A stretch of 64,000 nucleotides of DNA from Porphyrobacter sp. SLTP (GTDB lineage Bacteria > Pseudomonadota > Alphaproteobacteria > Sphingomonadales > Sphingomonadaceae), in assembly GCF_009905735.1 (NCBI RefSeq), contig NZ_JAAALE010000004.1:1-64000 (forward strand), written 5' to 3'. This document shows positions 26,299-34,545 of this stretch, piece by piece. Position 1 is the first letter of the stretch; the number at the start of each line of letters is the position of its first letter. The position numbers and the translations under genes were made by a program. The notes under the pieces are model-generated. The model worked only from the letters and a program-made list of their open reading frames with translations, was not told the origin of the DNA and made no database searches.

Positions 26299-27837
26299 AT
26301 GAAAACAGCCCACCTCGTCCGCCCGGCCCTCGCCCTGCTGCTCGCCACCTCGGCCACCGCAGCTTTAGCCCAAACCGCAAGCCCGGCCCCGGCCAACAGC
26401 CCGCAAGACCGGGCGGCCATGAACGAACTGCTGGCGGCCGATGAGTACATTCTGCGCATCCAGGCGCTCGATGATAACGGCCCGCGCATCAATGCCGTGA
26501 TCGACTATGATCCCGCCGCTTCGGTCAAGGCGCGGCAAATGCTCGGCACCGGCCCCTTGCGCGGGCGCACCGTGCTGGTGAAGGACAATGTCGAGACCGC
26601 CGAATGGCCGACGACCGCGGGCAGCCTCGCCTTGAAGGACAATGCCACGGGCCGCGATGCACCGCTCATCGCCCTGCTGCGCAAGAATGGCGGCGTGGTG
26701 CTGGGCAAGACCAACCTGTCCGAATGGGCCAATATCCGCTCCGACGGTTCGACCAGCGGGTGGAGCGCGGTCGGCGGGCTGACGCGCAACCCCTATGCCA
26801 TCGACCGCAACACCTGCGGTTCCTCCAGCGGCAGCGGCGCGGCGATTGCGGCGGGCTTTGCATGGGGCGCAATCGGGACCGAGACCAATGGCTCGATCAC
26901 GTGCCCTGCGGCGATCAACGGCCTCGTCGGGTTCAAGCCCAGTGTCGGGATCGTCAGCCGCACCCATGTGGTGCCGATTTCGAGCACGCAGGACACCGCC
27001 GGGCCAATGACCCGCACGGTGCTGGATGCCGCATTGCTGCTGACCGCGATTGCGGGCGAGGACAAGGCCGATCCGGTGACGCGCGAAGCCAAGCGGGTGA
27101 AGGACTACACCGCCGGGCTGGAGACCGCCTCGCTGCAAGGCGTGCGGATCGGTGTGCTGCGCAGCGCCGTGGGAAGCCGCGGGGATGTGAAGGCGCTGTT
27201 CGAAGCGGCGCTGGCCGATCTCACCCGTGCAGGCGCCGTGCTGGTCGATGTCGAATATGCCCCGCCGGGTGAGCTGTGGGCGGCCTCGCTCCCGGTGCTT
27301 CTCTATGAACTGCGGGTCGAGATGGACAAATATCTGAGCGGTCGCCCCGTTGCTGAAGGCCCGCGCAGTCTCGCCGATGTGGTCGCCTTCAATCGCGCCA
27401 ACCCAGGGGCAGAGATGCGCTGGTTCGGGCAGGAGCTGTTCGAACAGGCGCTCGAAACGACTGACGCGGAAGCCTATGCCACAAACCTCGCCACGCTGCG
27501 CCGCCTGACGCGCGCCGAGGGGATCGACAAGCTGCTGGCAGATAACAGCGTCAGCTTCCTCGTCGCGCCGACCACCGGCCCGGCATGGACCACCGACCTC
27601 GTCAATGGCGACAATTTCGGCGGGGGAATCGGCGCAGGCTATCTCGCCGCGATTGCCGGCTATCCGCACCTCACGGTGCCGATGGGCGGGGTCGAGGGCC
27701 TGCCGGTGGGGATCAGCATCATGGGCGGCCAGTGGCAGGACCATGCGGTGCTGAAAGCCGGCGCGGCCTACGAAAAAGCGCGGACAGCCAAACTGCCCGC
27801 GCCCACATTCCGTCCATGGCGACCGCTCGAAGATTAG
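26299..27837 (+). CDS. Exported amidase (amidase-signature family)
   Basis: Enzyme of 512 residues with a signal peptide (VRPALALLLATSATAALAQ). The Ser-Ser-Lys catalytic set is visible: Lys in TVLVKDNVETA, the cis-Ser region in NTCGSSSGSGAAIAAG and the nucleophile Ser in GTETNGSITCPA. It hydrolyses amide bonds; the substrate is not predictable. Closest type is the periplasmic amidase often named AtzF/GatA-like in annotation, but GatA itself is excluded by the signal peptide and lack of gatB/gatC. Divergent from clpP. Confidence 0.88.
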   Translation: MKTAHLVRPALALLLATSATAALAQTASPAPANSPQDRAAMNELLAADEYILRIQALDDNGPRINAVIDYDPAASVKARQMLGTGPLRGRTVLVKDNVETAEWPTTAGSLALKDNATGRDAPLIALLRKNGGVVLGKTNLSEWANIRSDGSTSGWSAVGGLTRNPYAIDRNTCGSSSGSGAAIAAGFAWGAIGTETNGSITCPAAINGLVGFKPSVGIVSRTHVVPISSTQDTAGPMTRTVLDAALLLTAIAGEDKADPVTREAKRVKDYTAGLETASLQGVRIGVLRSAVGSRGDVKALFEAALADLTRAGAVLVDVEYAPPGELWAASLPVLLYELRVEMDKYLSGRPVAEGPRSLADVVAFNRANPGAEMRWFGQELFEQALETTDAEAYATNLATLRRLTRAEGIDKLLADNSVSFLVAPTTGPAWTTDLVNGDNFGGGIGAGYLAAIAGYPHLTVPMGGVEGLPVGISIMGGQWQDHAVLKAGAAYEKARTAKLPAPTFRPWRPLED

Positions 27838-27841
27838 GGTG

Positions 27842-27914
27842 AGTCCCCGCGCAGGCGGGGACCTCGGTCGGCTTCGCGCTATGACGCCTGAGGCCCCCGC
27901 CTTCGCGGGGGCGC
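27842..27914. repeat. Paired GTCCCCGC/GCCCCCGC hairpins between convergent genes
   Basis: gtccccgcgcaggcggggac (27844-27863) and gcccccgccttcgcgggggc (27894-27913) are each self-complementary. They lie between the convergent amidase and tig stops and may terminate both. The GTCCCCGC type of hairpin is a frequent intergenic repeat in Sphingomonad genomes. Confidence 0.6.
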
Positions 27915-27923
27915 ACTGGTAGA

Positions 27924-29534
27924 TTACTTCTTGGCAGCAGCCTTCTTGGCCGGGGCCTTCTTCGCAGCAGGCTTTTCCTCAGCCGCAGCTTCGGCCTTCT
28001 TCGCCGGGGCTTTCTTGGCGGCAGGCTTGGCTTCCGCGTCGTCGGCCTTCTTCTTGGCAGGCGCCTTCTTGGCGGGCTTGTCTTCAGCGGCCGGAGCTTC
28101 TTCAGCCGCAGCTTCCGCCTTCTTGGCCGGAGCCTTCTCGGCCTTGCTCGAAGCAGGCTTCTTCTTCGCCGCGGCCTTCTTCGGAGCCGGTGCGGCTTCC
28201 GCGCCGTCTTCGGCTTCGATCGCCGCCTGAAGTTCCTCGACGGTCACTTCACGCTCGGTGACGTCGGCCTTGTCGAACAGGAAGTCGACGACCTTGTCCT
28301 CATACAACGGCGCGCGCAGCTGGGCAGCGGCCATCGGCTCGGACTGGATGTACTGCACGAAGCGCTCACGGTCCTCGTTGCGGTACTGCATCGCGGCCTG
28401 CTGGATCAGCATGGACATTTCCTGCTGGGTCACTTCCACGCCATTGGCCTGGCCGATTTCCGAGAGCAGCAAGCCCAGACGCACGCGGCGTTCGGCGATC
28501 GAACGGTATTCGTCCTTCTCGTCTTCGATCTGCTTGAGCGCGCCAGCGGGATCCTCGTCACGCGCGGCTTCCTGCTGGAGCTGGGCCCAGATCTGCTGGA
28601 ATTCCGCTTCGACCATGGTGCCGGGGACTTCAAAGCTGTGGCCAGCGGCCAGCTGATCGAGCAGCGCGCGCTTCATCTGGGTGCGGGTCAGGCCAGCGGT
28701 CTGCTGCTCCAGCTGCGCCTTCATGATCTCGCGCAGCTTGTCCAAGCTGTCGAGACCGAGGCTCTTGGCGAATTCTTCGTCCAGCGTGGTTTCGGTTTCG
28801 ACCTTCACCGCCTTCACAGTAATGTCGAAGGTGGCGTCCTTGCCCGCGAGGTGCGCGGCCTGATAATCGGCGGGGAAGGTAACGGTGATCGTCTTTTCCG
28901 CGCCGGTCTTCACGCCGACCAGCTGGTCTTCGAAGCCGGGGATGAAGGTGCCCGAACCGAGCACCAGTGCCGCGTCTTCAGCCTTGCCGCCATCGAACTC
29001 AACGCCATCGAGCTTGCCGACGAAGTCGATGATCAGCTGGTCGCCATCGGCCGCCTTCTTGGTCTTGGGCGCGTCCTTGTAGCTCTTGTTCTGCGAGGCA
29101 ATGTTGCCAAGCGCTTCGTCGATCTGTGCGTCCGTCACCGGCACGACCAGCTTTTCGAGCTTCAGCCCGTCAAGGCTCGGCGCTTCGATCGCGGGCAGCA
29201 CTTCGAGGCTGACGGTGATCTGGGCGTCCTTGCCCTGCTCGTAATCGTCATTGAGGCCGATTTCGGGCTGCATCGCCGGACGCAGCGCTTCGTCGCGCAG
29301 CAGCTTGTCGACCGATTCGCGGATCGTGTCGTTCACCACCTGGCCGTGCAGGGCTTCGCCATGCATCTTCTTGACGAGGTTGGCGGGCACCTTGCCCGGA
29401 CGGAAGCCGGGCATCCGCACCTGCGGCGCAACCTTCTTGATCTCGGCGTCGATCTTCGCGGTGAGATCGGCGGCGGGGATCGTGATGAGATAGGCGCGCT
29501 TGAGCCCTTCGTTGACGGTCTGCTTGGTCTGCAT
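27924..29534 (-). CDS. tig: Trigger factor with long histone-H1-like C-terminal tail
   Basis: Ribosome-associated chaperone and peptidyl-prolyl isomerase. The ribosome-binding signature GFRPGKVP is at residues 43-50, and the FKBP-type PPIase domain covers about 155-245. The C-terminal chaperone arms end near residue 445. A further 90 residues (about 447-536) are nearly all Lys, Ala, Glu and Pro in repeats of the kind KKAPAKKAEAAAEE. Total 536 residues, versus about 430 in E. coli. The tail resembles AlgP or histone-H1-like nucleic-acid-binding tails. Start at MQTKQTVNEG. tRNA-Leu lies 61 bp upstream on the same strand. Confidence 0.94.
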   Translation of the reverse strand: MQTKQTVNEGLKRAYLITIPAADLTAKIDAEIKKVAPQVRMPGFRPGKVPANLVKKMHGEALHGQVVNDTIRESVDKLLRDEALRPAMQPEIGLNDDYEQGKDAQITVSLEVLPAIEAPSLDGLKLEKLVVPVTDAQIDEALGNIASQNKSYKDAPKTKKAADGDQLIIDFVGKLDGVEFDGGKAEDAALVLGSGTFIPGFEDQLVGVKTGAEKTITVTFPADYQAAHLAGKDATFDITVKAVKVETETTLDEEFAKSLGLDSLDKLREIMKAQLEQQTAGLTRTQMKRALLDQLAAGHSFEVPGTMVEAEFQQIWAQLQQEAARDEDPAGALKQIEDEKDEYRSIAERRVRLGLLLSEIGQANGVEVTQQEMSMLIQQAAMQYRNEDRERFVQYIQSEPMAAAQLRAPLYEDKVVDFLFDKADVTEREVTVEELQAAIEAEDGAEAAPAPKKAAAKKKPASSKAEKAPAKKAEAAAEEAPAAEDKPAKKAPAKKKADDAEAKPAAKKAPAKKAEAAAEEKPAAKKAPAKKAAAKK

Positions 29535-29595
29535 GGTGACTGATTGAAGCCTTCTTGCCATAAATCCGGTGAGCCGGGCTGGTTCGGGGCGAATT

Positions 29596-29680
29596 TGGTG
29601 CGGGCGAAGGGACTCGAACCCCCACATCTTGCGATGCCAGAACCTAAATCTGGTGCGTCTACCAATTTCGCCACGCCCGC
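29596..29680 (-). tRNA. tRNA-Leu (anticodon UAG)
   Basis: Class II tRNA of 85 nt on the minus strand. The acceptor arms gcgggcg and cgcccgc pair, and ACCA (discriminator plus CCA) is encoded at 29599-29596. The anticodon arm ccaga-tttaggt-tctgg gives anticodon TAG, decoding CUA and other CUN codons. A variable arm is present and the T arm has ggttcgagtcc. It lies directly upstream of tig on the same strand. Confidence 0.95.
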
Positions 29681-29816
29681 ATGCCCGAACGAAGCCGCGC
29701 GGGGAAACCGACTAAGGCACCCCGCGCGTATTAGCGAGCGCCTCTATCCCGCTCCGCCGAAAAGGGCAAGCGCAACACGCTTGAAGGGAGCGGCATTGGC
29801 GATTAAGGGCGCGCGC

Positions 29817-30128
29817 ATGACCGAAGAAACCCCTGAAATCGTCCCCGCAGCCACCGCTGGTGCAGACGTTCCGCCCGATCACCTGTCGGTCAATCCGCGC
29901 AGCCCGTTCTTCGATGCGGAAAAGCTCCAGCGCGGCGTCGGCATCCGGTTCAAGGACCGCGTGCGCACGGATATCGAGGAATACTCGATCTCCGAAGGCT
30001 GGGTGCGGGTGCAGGCCGGTAAGGCGATGGACCGCAAGGGCCAGCCGCTGACGCTGAAGCTCACCGGCCCGGTCGAAGCCTGGTTTGAAGACCTCGGCGA
30101 GAACCCCCCGGTCGCCCGCAAGGGCTGA
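29817..30128 (+). CDS. DUF3297 family protein
   Basis: Small cytosolic protein of 103 residues matching DUF3297: DHLSVNPRSPFFD, then FKDRVRTDIEEYSISEGWVR, then DRKGQPLTLKLTGPVEAWFE. The family is of unknown function and conserved in many proteobacteria. The start MTEETPEIV at 29817 excludes upstream sequence that crosses the tRNA gene. It lies 64 bp before der on the same strand. Confidence 0.85.
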   Translation: MTEETPEIVPAATAGADVPPDHLSVNPRSPFFDAEKLQRGVGIRFKDRVRTDIEEYSISEGWVRVQAGKAMDRKGQPLTLKLTGPVEAWFEDLGENPPVARKG

Positions 30129-30192
30129 CGCGCAAGGGCGATTCTCCCTCCGGCTTGCCAAAACGGGCGTTTGCGCCCACTTGGGCGGGGTT

Positions 30193-31605
30193 ATGCCCCT
30201 CCCCAAAAAGCCTGAAGTCGTCATCATCGGTCGCCCCAATGTGGGCAAGTCCACGCTGTTTAACCGGCTGGTGGGCAAGAAACTCGCCCTCGTCGACGAT
30301 CAGCCCGGCGTCACGCGCGACCGGCGGATGGGCGATGCGGAGATCGCAGGGCTGAAGTTCACCATCGTCGACACCGCCGGGTGGGAGGACGAGGACGCGC
30401 ACACCTTGCCCGGTCGGATGCGGATCCAGACCGAAGCCAGCCTCGAAGGCGCGGACGCCGCGGTGTTCGTGGTCGATGCGCGCGCGGGCCTGACTCCGCT
30501 CGACGAGGAAATCGCCCGCTACCTGCGCGAGCAGGAAGTGCCGGTGGTGGTCGTTGCCAACAAGGCCGAAGGCAAGAGCGGTGAAAGCGGCGCGATGGAA
30601 GCCTATGCGCTCGGCCTGGGCGAGCCGCTTGCCATGTCGGCAGAGCATGGCGAAGGCATCGCCGATCTGTTCGGCGGTCTTTGGCCGATCATTGGCGCCG
30701 CATCCGAGGAATGGGAAGAATTCAACGACATCACCCGCGCCGAAATCGCGGCGATGGACGAAGATGATCGCCCGACCGGGCCGCTGAAGCTTGCCATCGT
30801 GGGTCGCCCCAATGCGGGCAAATCCACGCTCATCAACCGCCTGCTCGGCGAAGACCGCCTGCTGACCGGCCCGGAAGCCGGGATCACCCGTGATTCGATT
30901 GCGATCGACTGGGATTGGACCGACCCCAAGACCGGCGAGACGCGCGAGATCCGGCTGATCGACACCGCCGGGATGCGCAAAAAGAAGAACGTCACCGAAA
31001 AGCTCGAAAAGCTCTCGGTCGCGGACGCGCGCCGGGCGGTAGATTTTGCCGAGGTCGTGGTGCTGCTGCTTGATGCGACGCAGGGCCTTGAGCATCAGGA
31101 CCTGAAGATCGCCAGCCACGTGCTCGAAGAAGGCCGCGCGCTGATGATCGCGATCAACAAGTGGGACGTGGCCGAGGACGCAAGCAAACTGTTCAACGGC
31201 ATCCGCGCTGCCCTGGACGATGGCCTTGCGCAGGTGCGCGGGCTTCCCTTGTTCGCTGTCTCGGCCAAGACCGGCAAGGGCCTCGACCAGATGCTCGGCG
31301 GCGCGTTCGAACTGCGTGAGGCATGGTCCAAGCGCGTTTCGACCGCAGCGCTCAACCGCTGGTTTGACGATGCGCTGGAGGCCAACCCGCCCCCGGCACC
31401 CGGCGGCAAGCGGATCAAGCTGCGTTATATCACGCAGGCTGGCACCCGCCCGCCGCGCTTCGTGATTTTCGGCTCGCGGCTCGACCTCCTGCCGACCAGC
31501 TATGAACGCTATCTGGTGAACGGTATCCGCGCCAAGCTCGGCTTTGATGCCGTGCCGGTGCGCGTCACGCTGAAGACCAACAAGAACCCCTACGCCAAGG
31601 ACTAG
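30193..31605 (+). CDS. der: GTPase Der (EngA), 50S ribosome assembly
   Basis: Double GTPase of 470 residues for 50S subunit maturation. The first G domain has GRPNVGKSTLFNRL, DTAGWE and VANKAEGK; the second has GRPNAGKSTLINRL, DTAGMRKKK and AINKWDV. The C-terminal KH-like domain follows (RIKLRYITQAGTRPPRFVIF). The acidic linker EEWEEFNDITRAEIAAMDED separates the G domains. The start MPLPKKPEVV is preferred. A DUF2721 gene follows after 5 bp and is likely co-transcribed. Confidence 0.97.
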   Translation: MPLPKKPEVVIIGRPNVGKSTLFNRLVGKKLALVDDQPGVTRDRRMGDAEIAGLKFTIVDTAGWEDEDAHTLPGRMRIQTEASLEGADAAVFVVDARAGLTPLDEEIARYLREQEVPVVVVANKAEGKSGESGAMEAYALGLGEPLAMSAEHGEGIADLFGGLWPIIGAASEEWEEFNDITRAEIAAMDEDDRPTGPLKLAIVGRPNAGKSTLINRLLGEDRLLTGPEAGITRDSIAIDWDWTDPKTGETREIRLIDTAGMRKKKNVTEKLEKLSVADARRAVDFAEVVVLLLDATQGLEHQDLKIASHVLEEGRALMIAINKWDVAEDASKLFNGIRAALDDGLAQVRGLPLFAVSAKTGKGLDQMLGGAFELREAWSKRVSTAALNRWFDDALEANPPPAPGGKRIKLRYITQAGTRPPRFVIFGSRLDLLPTSYERYLVNGIRAKLGFDAVPVRVTLKTNKNPYAKD

Positions 31606-31610
31606 CCGGG

Positions 31611-32114
31611 ATGGTGCTCGACCTGCTCGCCCCAGTCGCTGCCATCGCCGCCGAGGCCCGCCTGCCCTTCGCGCTGGAGATTTTCGAGCGCACCGCCTCC
31701 ACCCCGCGGGTGCAGCAGGTGGTGCAATTGAGCCTCGCGCCAGCGTTCCTGCTGTCCGGGATCGGCGCCGTGATGAATGTCATCATGAGCCGGATGATCT
31801 GGATCGCCAAGCGGATCGAGACCATCGAGGACAAGATGGAAGAACACCGCACGCCGCGACAGATGCGCGAATTCGGCTGGCTGATGCGGCGGCGCAAGCT
31901 GATGCAGGGCGCAATCCTGTTCTCCACCGCAGCGGCGGTGATGATCAGCGCAGTGATCATGCTGCTGTTCATCTCGGCCTACATCACCTCCCAGATCGGC
32001 ACTGTGATTGCCTTTATGTGGGTGCTGACAATGGCCCTGCTGGTGACGGGGCTGGGGTTCTTCCTGCTGGAAACGCGCTTGGCCGCCATCGGGGCGCAGG
32101 TGCCGAAAGACTGA
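31611..32114 (+). CDS. DUF2721 membrane protein
   Basis: Inner-membrane protein of 167 residues with three hydrophobic segments (SLAPAFLLSGIGAVMNVIMS, ILFSTAAAVMISAVIMLLFI and AFMWVLTMALLVTGLGFFLL) and a basic loop RQMREFGWLMRRRKLM. It matches DUF2721, function unknown. Five bp behind der, so in the same operon. A clear terminator follows. Confidence 0.8.
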   Translation: MVLDLLAPVAAIAAEARLPFALEIFERTASTPRVQQVVQLSLAPAFLLSGIGAVMNVIMSRMIWIAKRIETIEDKMEEHRTPRQMREFGWLMRRRKLMQGAILFSTAAAVMISAVIMLLFISAYITSQIGTVIAFMWVLTMALLVTGLGFFLLETRLAAIGAQVPKD

Positions 32115-32122
32115 CCAAAAGC

Positions 32123-32160
32123 AAAAGGGACAGAGCCGCATCCGGCCCTGCCCCTTTTTT
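32123..32160 (+). terminator. Rho-independent terminator after der/DUF2721
   Basis: aaaagggacagagccg (32123-32138) pairs with cggccctgccccttt (32143-32157), two mismatches, around a short loop and ends in a T run. The convergent bfr stop lies 21 bp beyond. Confidence 0.85.
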
Positions 32161-32181
32161 CAGCACCCTTGCGGTTAGCCC

Positions 32182-32664
32182 TTAGCTGTCGCCGGCGGGC
32201 GCGCTTTGCAGCTGACAATAATTGTGCAGCCCCATCCGCTCGATCATCTCGAACTGGGTTTCGAGGAAGTCGACATGCTCTTCCTCGTTCTTGAGGATGT
32301 CCTCGAACAATCCGGCCGAGGTATGATCCTTCACGCTGCGGGCATATTCCGCCGCATCCTTAAGCAGCGGGATCGCTTCGTGTTCGAGCGCGAGATCGGC
32401 CTTGAGGACTTCCTCGACCGTCTCACCGACCTTCAGCTTGTGAATTGCCTGAAAATTGGGCAGCGCTTCAAGGAACAGGATGCGTTCGGCGAGCTTATCG
32501 GCGTGCTCCATTTCCTCGATCGATTCATGGCGTTCGTAAGCGGCGAGCTTCTTCATGCCCCAGTTGTCGAGCACGCGGTAATGCAGCCAATACTGGTTGA
32601 TCGCGGTCAGCTCATTCGTGAGCGCCTGATTGAGATAGTCGATGACCTTGGGGTCGCCCTTCAT
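32182..32664 (-). CDS. bfr: Bacterioferritin
   Basis: Iron-storage protein subunit of 160 residues that forms a 24-mer with di-iron ferroxidase centres and heme. Ferroxidase ligands can be placed: Glu18, Glu51 and His54 (SIEEMEHADKL), then Glu in LEHEAIPLL and the EEEHVDFLE segment. Met52 in the same helix is the heme ligand. Length and start are normal. bfd lies upstream on the same strand, 137 bp away. Confidence 0.95.
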   Translation of the reverse strand: MKGDPKVIDYLNQALTNELTAINQYWLHYRVLDNWGMKKLAAYERHESIEEMEHADKLAERILFLEALPNFQAIHKLKVGETVEEVLKADLALEHEAIPLLKDAAEYARSVKDHTSAGLFEDILKNEEEHVDFLETQFEMIERMGLHNYCQLQSAPAGDS

Positions 32665-32801
32665 GGGGATGTCCTTTGCGAAATATCAAAGCCGGGTTGC
32701 GGCGTTGCGCGCAAGATACACGCTGCCGGGACTTGTCCGCAAGGGGGCGTCAGGAAATATCTTTGCGAATCAGTCGCTTGCGAGACGTTCGCAATCGCGG
32801 T

Positions 32802-33002
32802 TCAGGCCGCCTCTACTGCGAATACCTCGCATGATGCCGCTGCGCGTTCAGCGTCGATAATTTCCTGCGCTTCTTCAAGGCACTGGCCGCAATTGGGTCG
32901 CTTGCCGAGGCAGGCATAAGTCGCTTCAGCGTCGCCTTCGCAAGAAAGCGCGGCCTTGCGCAGATCGGTTTCACGAATGGCATTGCAAATGCAGATGTAC
33001 AT
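32802..33002 (-). CDS. bfd: Bacterioferritin-associated ferredoxin (BFD-like [2Fe-2S] protein)
   Basis: Small protein of 66 residues with the BFD cysteine pattern: Cys4 and Cys6 (YICICN), then Cys38 and Cys41 (PNCGQC), which bind a [2Fe-2S] cluster. It reduces the iron core of bacterioferritin to release Fe(II) under iron starvation. It sits upstream of bfr on the same strand and has an iron-box-like palindrome in its promoter. Confidence 0.9.
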   Translation of the reverse strand: MYICICNAIRETDLRKAALSCEGDAEATYACLGKRPNCGQCLEEAQEIIDAERAAASCEVFAVEAA

Positions 33003-33041
33003 GAGCGTGCGAATCTTTCCTGCGAAGCGTTTGCAGGAAGG

Positions 33042-33069
33042 AATCTATGCGAGTTATTCTCAATAACAA
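33042..33069 (-). promoter_or_regulatory. Candidate bfd promoter with overlapping Fur/iron-box-like palindrome
   Basis: On the minus strand TTGTTA (33069-33064) and TAGATT (33047-33042) are spaced by 16 bp and resemble -35 and -10 boxes. The spacer holds a near-palindrome, tgcgagttattctcaataac on the plus strand (33048-33067), with gttatt/aataac arms. A Fur-type repressor there would block transcription with iron replete, which matches BFD's role in iron release. The start codon is about 40 bp downstream. Confidence 0.5.
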
Positions 33070-33149
33070 GGAATTTTTTCAGTGTCGCTGAGGGCGGCTG
33101 GTCGGCCTGCCTTTCGACAGGCCGAATCAGAGTCAAAAAGGAGCGTTGG

Positions 33150-34448
33150 TCACTTCCGCAACGGGAACACAGTCCTGTAGGTCAGGCACCGCCACAGCCA
33201 TTCGAGCGGGCCGTAGCGGTAGCGATCAAGCCAGGGCTTCGACCACGCCAGCATCAGGACGCAGGTCAGCGCCACCACGATGTAAAGCTGCGGGCGGTTC
33301 AATTGCCCGAACAGCCCCAGCGCCCAGCCGTGGAAGACGAACATCATCACAATCGACGTGCCAAGGTAATTGGTGAAGGCCGCCCGTCCCGCCGCCCGCA
33401 CCCGTTCACCCACCCAGCCCGTCGCCGACGGCGCATAGGCCACCAGCAGCGCGGCGATGCTCAGCACCATCCACAGACGTGGCAGCGGGCTCCAGCCCAT
33501 GAAGGCGGCGAGCGTCCCGTAGAATGTGAAACCGCCGGCCTGCACCACCAAGCCGAGCGCCAGATGCGCCGCCACCCCGGCGATCAGCCCGATCCAGCCC
33601 CACCGAATCATCTTCCCCCGGTCAAACCCGCCTGAAAAGAACCCCATCCGGTAAAGCGCGATCCCGATCAGCATCAGCGGAATGGTCTCAAGGCAGAAGA
33701 ACAGGGCATTGCTCCACGGCTCCATCCACTGTTCGGCCAAACGGTGGGCAACCAGAGCGGGATAATCCCCCGCGATGATCGCATCATTGGCCACCGCGCC
33801 ATGCGCCACCGCCTCATCGATCCCGGCAATCATCTCGGCGCGCGTGTCCAGCATCTCGGGCGAGCTTGCGCCGAAGGGCGTGTCGACCACTGCCCAAGGA
33901 AAGCTCATCGCCGCGGCATAGAACACCACGCCGACCATGTAGCCTCCCAGCCCTACCCCCAACTGGGTTTTCACGTTCCACCGGAGGCAGGCCAGCACGA
34001 CGAGGCCAAACAAGCCGTAATAGAACAGGATGTCGCCCGGCCAGATAAAGAAGAAGTGGATCATCCCGAAGGCCATCAAGATCACCAGCCGCCACGCCTG
34101 AAGCTTGCGCGTCGCGCCGCGCGCCCAGGCTTTCTCCATGAAGAGATACATCCCCGCGCCGAACAGCAGCGTGAACAGCCCGCGCATCTTGCCGTCGATC
34201 AGGATGAACTGCGTGATCCACATCCACCCGCCCGGATCGCCCGCATCGGTCAGGAACGCAGCTGGGTACATGTAGGCTTCAAACGGCTGGCCGAAGGCGA
34301 CGATATTGGCGGCAAGGATGCCCATCACCGCAAGACCGCGGATAAAATCGAGCGTATCAATGCGTTCGGCAGCGCTGACAGGGGCGACCGAGCGCTCCTG
34401 CGTGCCGAAAATTTCCCCTGCCGCTTGCGGCGAAAGCGTCTCATTCAT
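33150..34448 (-). CDS. DUF418 (YeiB-like) integral membrane protein
   Basis: Polytopic inner-membrane protein of 432 residues with about ten hydrophobic helices. The N-terminus has RIDTLDFIRGLAVMGILAAN, typical of the DUF418/acyltransferase-like family, and the C-terminal DUF418 domain is NYLGTSIVMMFVFHG to the tail. Function is unknown; distant acyltransferase-3 similarity suggests a possible acyl-transfer role. Probably monocistronic. Confidence 0.85.
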   Translation of the reverse strand: MNETLSPQAAGEIFGTQERSVAPVSAAERIDTLDFIRGLAVMGILAANIVAFGQPFEAYMYPAAFLTDAGDPGGWMWITQFILIDGKMRGLFTLLFGAGMYLFMEKAWARGATRKLQAWRLVILMAFGMIHFFFIWPGDILFYYGLFGLVVLACLRWNVKTQLGVGLGGYMVGVVFYAAAMSFPWAVVDTPFGASSPEMLDTRAEMIAGIDEAVAHGAVANDAIIAGDYPALVAHRLAEQWMEPWSNALFFCLETIPLMLIGIALYRMGFFSGGFDRGKMIRWGWIGLIAGVAAHLALGLVVQAGGFTFYGTLAAFMGWSPLPRLWMVLSIAALLVAYAPSATGWVGERVRAAGRAAFTNYLGTSIVMMFVFHGWALGLFGQLNRPQLYIVVALTCVLMLAWSKPWLDRYRYGPLEWLWRCLTYRTVFPLRK

Positions 34449-34545
34449 GGCTGATCCCCCGGCCCAAAAACAAGGGGGATAGTATCACCTCCGCAGCACT
34501 TGGGAAGCGCTGCTTGTCGGAGCCTTATGGCGGCCAGTCGGACGC

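Noticed and set aside
33103-33124. Hairpin cggcctg/caggccg after the DUF418 gene as a terminator
   Set aside because: The stem is only 7 bp and lacks a T-tract on the relevant strand; too weak to annotate.
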